Below are positions 5,492 to 5,919 of a stretch of DNA of 5,919 nt, one piece after another. Where the stretch lies: NCBI GenBank assembly GCA_013693815.1, contig CP059259.1, positions 851,092-857,010 on the forward strand, read 5' to 3'. The notes under the pieces are model-generated. The model saw only the letters and a list, made by a program, of their open reading frames with translations, was not told the DNA's origin and made no database searches. A program made the position numbers and the translations under genes. Position 1 is the first letter of the stretch. Each line of letters opens with the position of its first letter. The stretch is from Nocardioidaceae bacterium. GTDB taxonomy: Bacteria; Actinomycetota; Actinomycetes; Propionibacteriales; Nocardioidaceae.

Positions 5492-5919
5492 TCAGGGTGT
5501 CAGCAAGCTGATCTCGAAGGAATACCGGTTCGCGGCATACACATGGGTCGCGTACTCGACGACGACGCCATGATCGTCGTGGGTGGTCCGGGTCATCGTG
5601 AGGAGAGCTGCCCCCTTGGGCTCTCCGAGCATCTTGGCTTCGGCCGCAGTCGCGGTACGCGCGCCGATCGCCTGTGACGCGGAGTGCAACTGGATTCCCC
5701 GGGCTCGCAGCATCTCGTACAGGCCGTGCTCACGGAGGTCATCCTCGGTGAAGTCCGCCACCGATGCAGGGAGGTAGTTGATCATCTTGGCGATCGGGTT
5801 TCCGCCCGCGGACCGCAGTCGTTCGATCCGGACGATCGGGTCGCCTTCGGCAAGCTGCAACGCCTCGGCCACTTCAGGATCGGCCGGCTGATGTCCGAAG
5901 GACAGCACCTCGGTCGTGG
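5492..5919 (-). CDS. GntR/HutC-family regulator, UTRA effector-domain part (5' end off window)
   Basis: The visible 141 residues are the C-terminal ligand-binding UTRA domain of a GntR-type transcription factor. The open frame continues past the right edge (TTEVLSFGHQPADPEVAEAL), so the GTG at 5908 is internal. The winged-helix DNA-binding domain is expected beyond the window. UTRA-like stretches are DPIVRIERLRSAGGNPIAKM, the NYLP segment, LYEMLRARGIQLHSASQAIG, EAKMLGEPKGAALLTMTR, and the end VVEYATHVYAANRYSFEISL. Such domains bind sugar phosphates, amino sugars, histidine derivatives or similar small ligands and usually relieve repression. The gene converges on the operon with a 36-bp gap, which makes it a plausible local regulator acting at the palindrome upstream of the binding protein. 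Confidence 0.9.
   Translation of the reverse strand, partial: TTEVLSFGHQPADPEVAEALQLAEGDPIVRIERLRSAGGNPIAKMINYLPASVADFTEDDLREHGLYEMLRARGIQLHSASQAIGARTATAAEAKMLGEPKGAALLTMTRTTHDDHGVVVEYATHVYAANRYSFEISLLTP

Overview
The window looks like a piece of a high-GC actinobacterial chromosome. Codon third positions are strongly G/C, GTG starts occur, and the protein families are typical of soil or host-associated Actinobacteria. I cannot place it to genus from the sequence alone. It carries a sugar or cyclitol uptake and oxidation operon on the + strand, and a partial GntR/HutC-type regulator converging on it from the - strand.

Layout. Positions 1-241 hold no convincing gene. They are rich in short inverted repeats, including a segment bounded by 14-bp perfect terminal inverted repeats (77-90 and 228-241). 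Positions 242-389 are the control region of the operon: a weak promoter candidate, then an 18-bp perfect palindrome (317-334) overlapping a second, imperfect one, about 56 bp before the first start codon. The operon follows: lipoprotein sugar-binding protein (390-1373), a strong hairpin with further inverted repeats (1381-1465), membrane permease (about 1489-2531), single-domain ATPase (2528-3355, ATGA overlap), a 17-bp perfect hairpin (3362-3406), an IolG/IdhA-like Gfo/Idh/MocA dehydrogenase (3457-4506), and an RmlD-like short-chain reductase (4506 to about 5455). The end of a UTRA-domain regulator (5492-5919, - strand) closes the window.

How it fits together. The binding protein captures a sugar or cyclitol outside the membrane. 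The permease and ATPase, of the ribose/fructose (RbsC/FrcC and FrcA) class, import it. The two NAD(P)-dependent enzymes are likely to oxidise, reduce or epimerise it. The dehydrogenase resembles inositol 2-dehydrogenase most, so a myo-inositol-like or related polyol substrate is the leading but unproven guess. The UTRA regulator is a plausible sensor of a sugar derivative, and the promoter palindrome is a plausible operator.

The most notable oddities are two apparent reading-frame breaks of the same sense (one base missing). One is at the 5' end of the permease, where the well-placed Shine-Dalgarno and ATG lie in a different frame from the membrane protein. The other is in the reductase, whose C-terminal domain lies in another frame. 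Either the assembly has small deletion errors or the operon is decaying. I did not find a clearly novel system; the palindromic control region and the inverted-repeat element upstream are the parts least explained by known genes.
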